NCBI GenBank assembly: GCA_003518245.1
Contig: DOZA01000340.1
Location: 1 to 7,546 of the forward strand
Origin: Bacteroidales bacterium
Lineage (GTDB): Bacteria; Bacteroidota; Bacteroidia; Bacteroidales; VadinHA17
Length of the DNA stretch: 7,546 nucleotides
Reading direction: 5' to 3'
The notes below the pieces were generated by a model, which was not told where the DNA came from, did no database searches, and was given only the letters and a program-made list of their open reading frames with translations. Each line of letters opens with the position of its first letter. Position 1 is the stretch's first letter. A program made the position numbers and the translations under genes. Positions 6,381 to 7,546 of the stretch are shown piece by piece.

Positions 6381-7484
6381 ATGCAGGAAAACAAGAGTAA
6401 GAAAACCAGGAAAACTGCCCTGTCGGTAAGTAAAGGCATTCCTCAACCACCATCTGTAAATCCTGACTTGGCAGGAAGAATAAGGAAGAAGAGAAAAGAG
6501 TATTCCGTAAATGAATACGTGGATGGTATATTGAATTGTAATATCGCCCTTTTGAGCCAGGCTATAACACTGGTAGAAAGCAACAAGCAGGAACATTTCG
6601 ATTTAGCCCAGAGGATAATTGAAGCATGCCTGCCATACAGTGATAATTCTATAAGAATAGGTATAACGGGTGTGCCCGGAGCAGGCAAGAGCACATTTAT
6701 TGAAACTCTTGGGAAGAAAGTGACAGCAATGGACAGGAAACTGGCTGTGCTGGCTATTGATCCCAGCAGTGAAAAATCACATGGAAGCATACTTGGTGAT
6801 AAAACAAGGATGGAAGCACTTGCAACTGATACGAAGGCATTCATTAGACCTTCACCATCAGCTGGCTCCCTGGGCGGAGTGGCAAGAAAAACAAGAGAAT
6901 CAATTATACTTTGCGAAGCAGCTGGATTCAATACAATCTTTGTGGAAACTGTAGGGGTAGGACAATCCGAAACAATGGTCCATTCAATGGTCGACTTCTT
7001 CCTGTTACTAATGATCTCGGGCGCAGGTGATGAACTGCAGGGAATAAAAAGAGGAATAATGGAAATGGCAGATGCCATAATAATAAATAAGGCCGACGGG
7101 AGTAATGTGCACAGGGTTGAACTGACAAAGACCGAATTCCAGAATGCCCTTTCACTATTTCCTCCTAATAAATCTGGATGGAAACCAAAAGTATTAACCT
7201 GTAGTGCCCTTGAGATAAGGGGTATAGATGAAATATGGAATACCATAATAGAACAGATAGACCTTACAAAATCTAATGGTTTCTTTCAGGAGAAAAGAAA
7301 AAAACAGTCTGTTATCAGAATGCATAATACTATTATTGAAAACCTTAAATCGTCTTTTTATAATGATCGTGAAATAAGTGCATTGTTACCAGGGCTTGAG
7401 ACTGCACTGAAGGATGGTAAGATAACATCATATTCAGCAGCAGCAGATATGCTGAATAAGTATCATAAAAAAACGAATTATTAA
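6381..7484 (+). CDS. meaB: Methylmalonyl-CoA mutase-associated GTPase MeaB (ArgK/MMAA family)
   Basis: This 367-residue P-loop GTPase belongs to the SIMIBI-class MeaB/MMAA family. Motifs in order are Walker A GVPGAGKST (97-105), DPSS (127-130), GDKTRM (139-144), RPSPSAGSLGGVARKT (156-171), the switch ETVGVGQSE (189-197) and the base-recognition motif NKAD (236-239). All nucleotide-binding elements look intact. The family chaperones B12-dependent methylmalonyl-CoA mutase: it gates cofactor loading and protects or reactivates the enzyme using GTP. The older name ArgK/LAO kinase is misleading. An N-terminal stretch of about 40 residues is strongly basic (many Lys/Arg before EYVDGIL at 45-51), followed by a helical region, and the C-terminal part (about 290-367) would be the dimerisation arm. 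The next in-frame ATG is codon 117, inside the GTPase core, so this start is secure. It probably shares a transcript with the DUF1573 gene. No mutase gene is in the window. Confidence 0.96.
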   Translation: MQENKSKKTRKTALSVSKGIPQPPSVNPDLAGRIRKKRKEYSVNEYVDGILNCNIALLSQAITLVESNKQEHFDLAQRIIEACLPYSDNSIRIGITGVPGAGKSTFIETLGKKVTAMDRKLAVLAIDPSSEKSHGSILGDKTRMEALATDTKAFIRPSPSAGSLGGVARKTRESIILCEAAGFNTIFVETVGVGQSETMVHSMVDFFLLLMISGAGDELQGIKRGIMEMADAIIINKADGSNVHRVELTKTEFQNALSLFPPNKSGWKPKVLTCSALEIRGIDEIWNTIIEQIDLTKSNGFFQEKRKKQSVIRMHNTIIENLKSSFYNDREISALLPGLETALKDGKITSYSAAADMLNKYHKKTNY

Positions 7485-7520
7485 TATTTTTTTGTTTTTT
7501 TTGTATACTCAAAAAAATAT
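7484..7520. terminator. AT-rich perfect inverted repeat after meaB, possible weak terminator
   Basis: ATATTTTTTTG (7484-7494) and CAAAAAAATAT (7510-7520) are perfect 11-bp complements around a 15-nt spacer that is itself T-rich (TTTTTTTTG at 7495-7503). The repeat begins on the last base of the meaB stop codon and ends 4 bp before the next ATG. As RNA the stem has only one G-C pair, so it would be weak; T runs lie in the first arm and spacer. It could instead be a regulatory site for the following gene or chance in AT-rich DNA. Confidence 0.35.
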
Positions 7521-7524
7521 CAAT

Positions 7525-7546
7525 ATGAAAAAATTATTCTTAATAA
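7525..7546 (+). CDS. Start of a probable exported protein (partial)
   Basis: ATG at 7525 opens a frame reading MKKLFLI up to the window edge without a stop. A short Lys-Lys n-region followed at once by hydrophobic residues is the typical beginning of a signal peptide or lipoprotein leader. It is on the same strand as meaB, 40 bp beyond it. Only seven codons are visible, so nothing can be said about the mature protein, and a chance ATG is possible. Confidence 0.5.

Noticed and set aside
6443..7246. A 267-codon open frame on the minus strand opposite meaB
   Set aside because: It lies fully antisense to a gene with intact GTPase motifs, its translation is Ser/Leu/Ile-rich without recognisable domains, and it begins without any promoter-like signal.

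Overview
The window looks like chromosomal DNA of an AT-rich, probably anaerobic member of the Bacteroidota (Bacteroidales-like). The signs are a C-terminal fragment that reads like gliding lipoprotein GldB, a two-cluster ferredoxin, a DUF1573 protein, an Omp85 barrel fused to a TolB-like propeller, and a MeaB GTPase. Gene starts lack Shine-Dalgarno sequences and sit behind AT-rich leaders. The ferredoxin has a Bacteroidota-type promoter (TTTG, 17 bp, TAnnTTTG). The species assignment is inference.

Layout. On the + strand, 2-130 is the end of a GldB-like gene. It converges on a 55-residue 2[4Fe-4S] ferredoxin (191-358, minus), with a hairpin between them that could end both transcripts. Next is a minus-strand pair, transcribed first to last as 5032-1748 and then 1732-536. 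The first is a 1094-residue secreted outer-membrane protein made of a degenerate zincin-like domain, a TolB/PD40 propeller and an Omp85-type barrel. The second, 15 bp behind it, is a cytoplasmic M20D amidohydrolase. A 251-bp divergent intergenic region (5033-5283) carries candidate promoters in both directions and a tandem 16-bp repeat. Rightward of it are a secreted three-domain DUF1573 protein (5284-6369) and, 11 bp further on, the MeaB GTPase (6381-7484). The window closes on the first codons of another exported protein (from 7525).

How the genes may work together. The outer-membrane protein and the amidohydrolase are probably one transcript, and the DUF1573 protein and MeaB another, judging by spacing and strand only. 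MeaB implies a B12-dependent methylmalonyl-CoA mutase elsewhere in the genome; no mutase gene is present here. No protein-level partnership between the surface proteins and their cytoplasmic neighbours can be shown from the sequence.

I see no mobile element, phage, CRISPR array, tRNA or rRNA. This is mostly an ordinary chromosomal region. The most interesting items are the tripartite outer-membrane protein, whose protease-like domain has lost the expected zinc-binding residues and which has no usable ATG start, and the tandem repeat directly in front of the DUF1573 gene.
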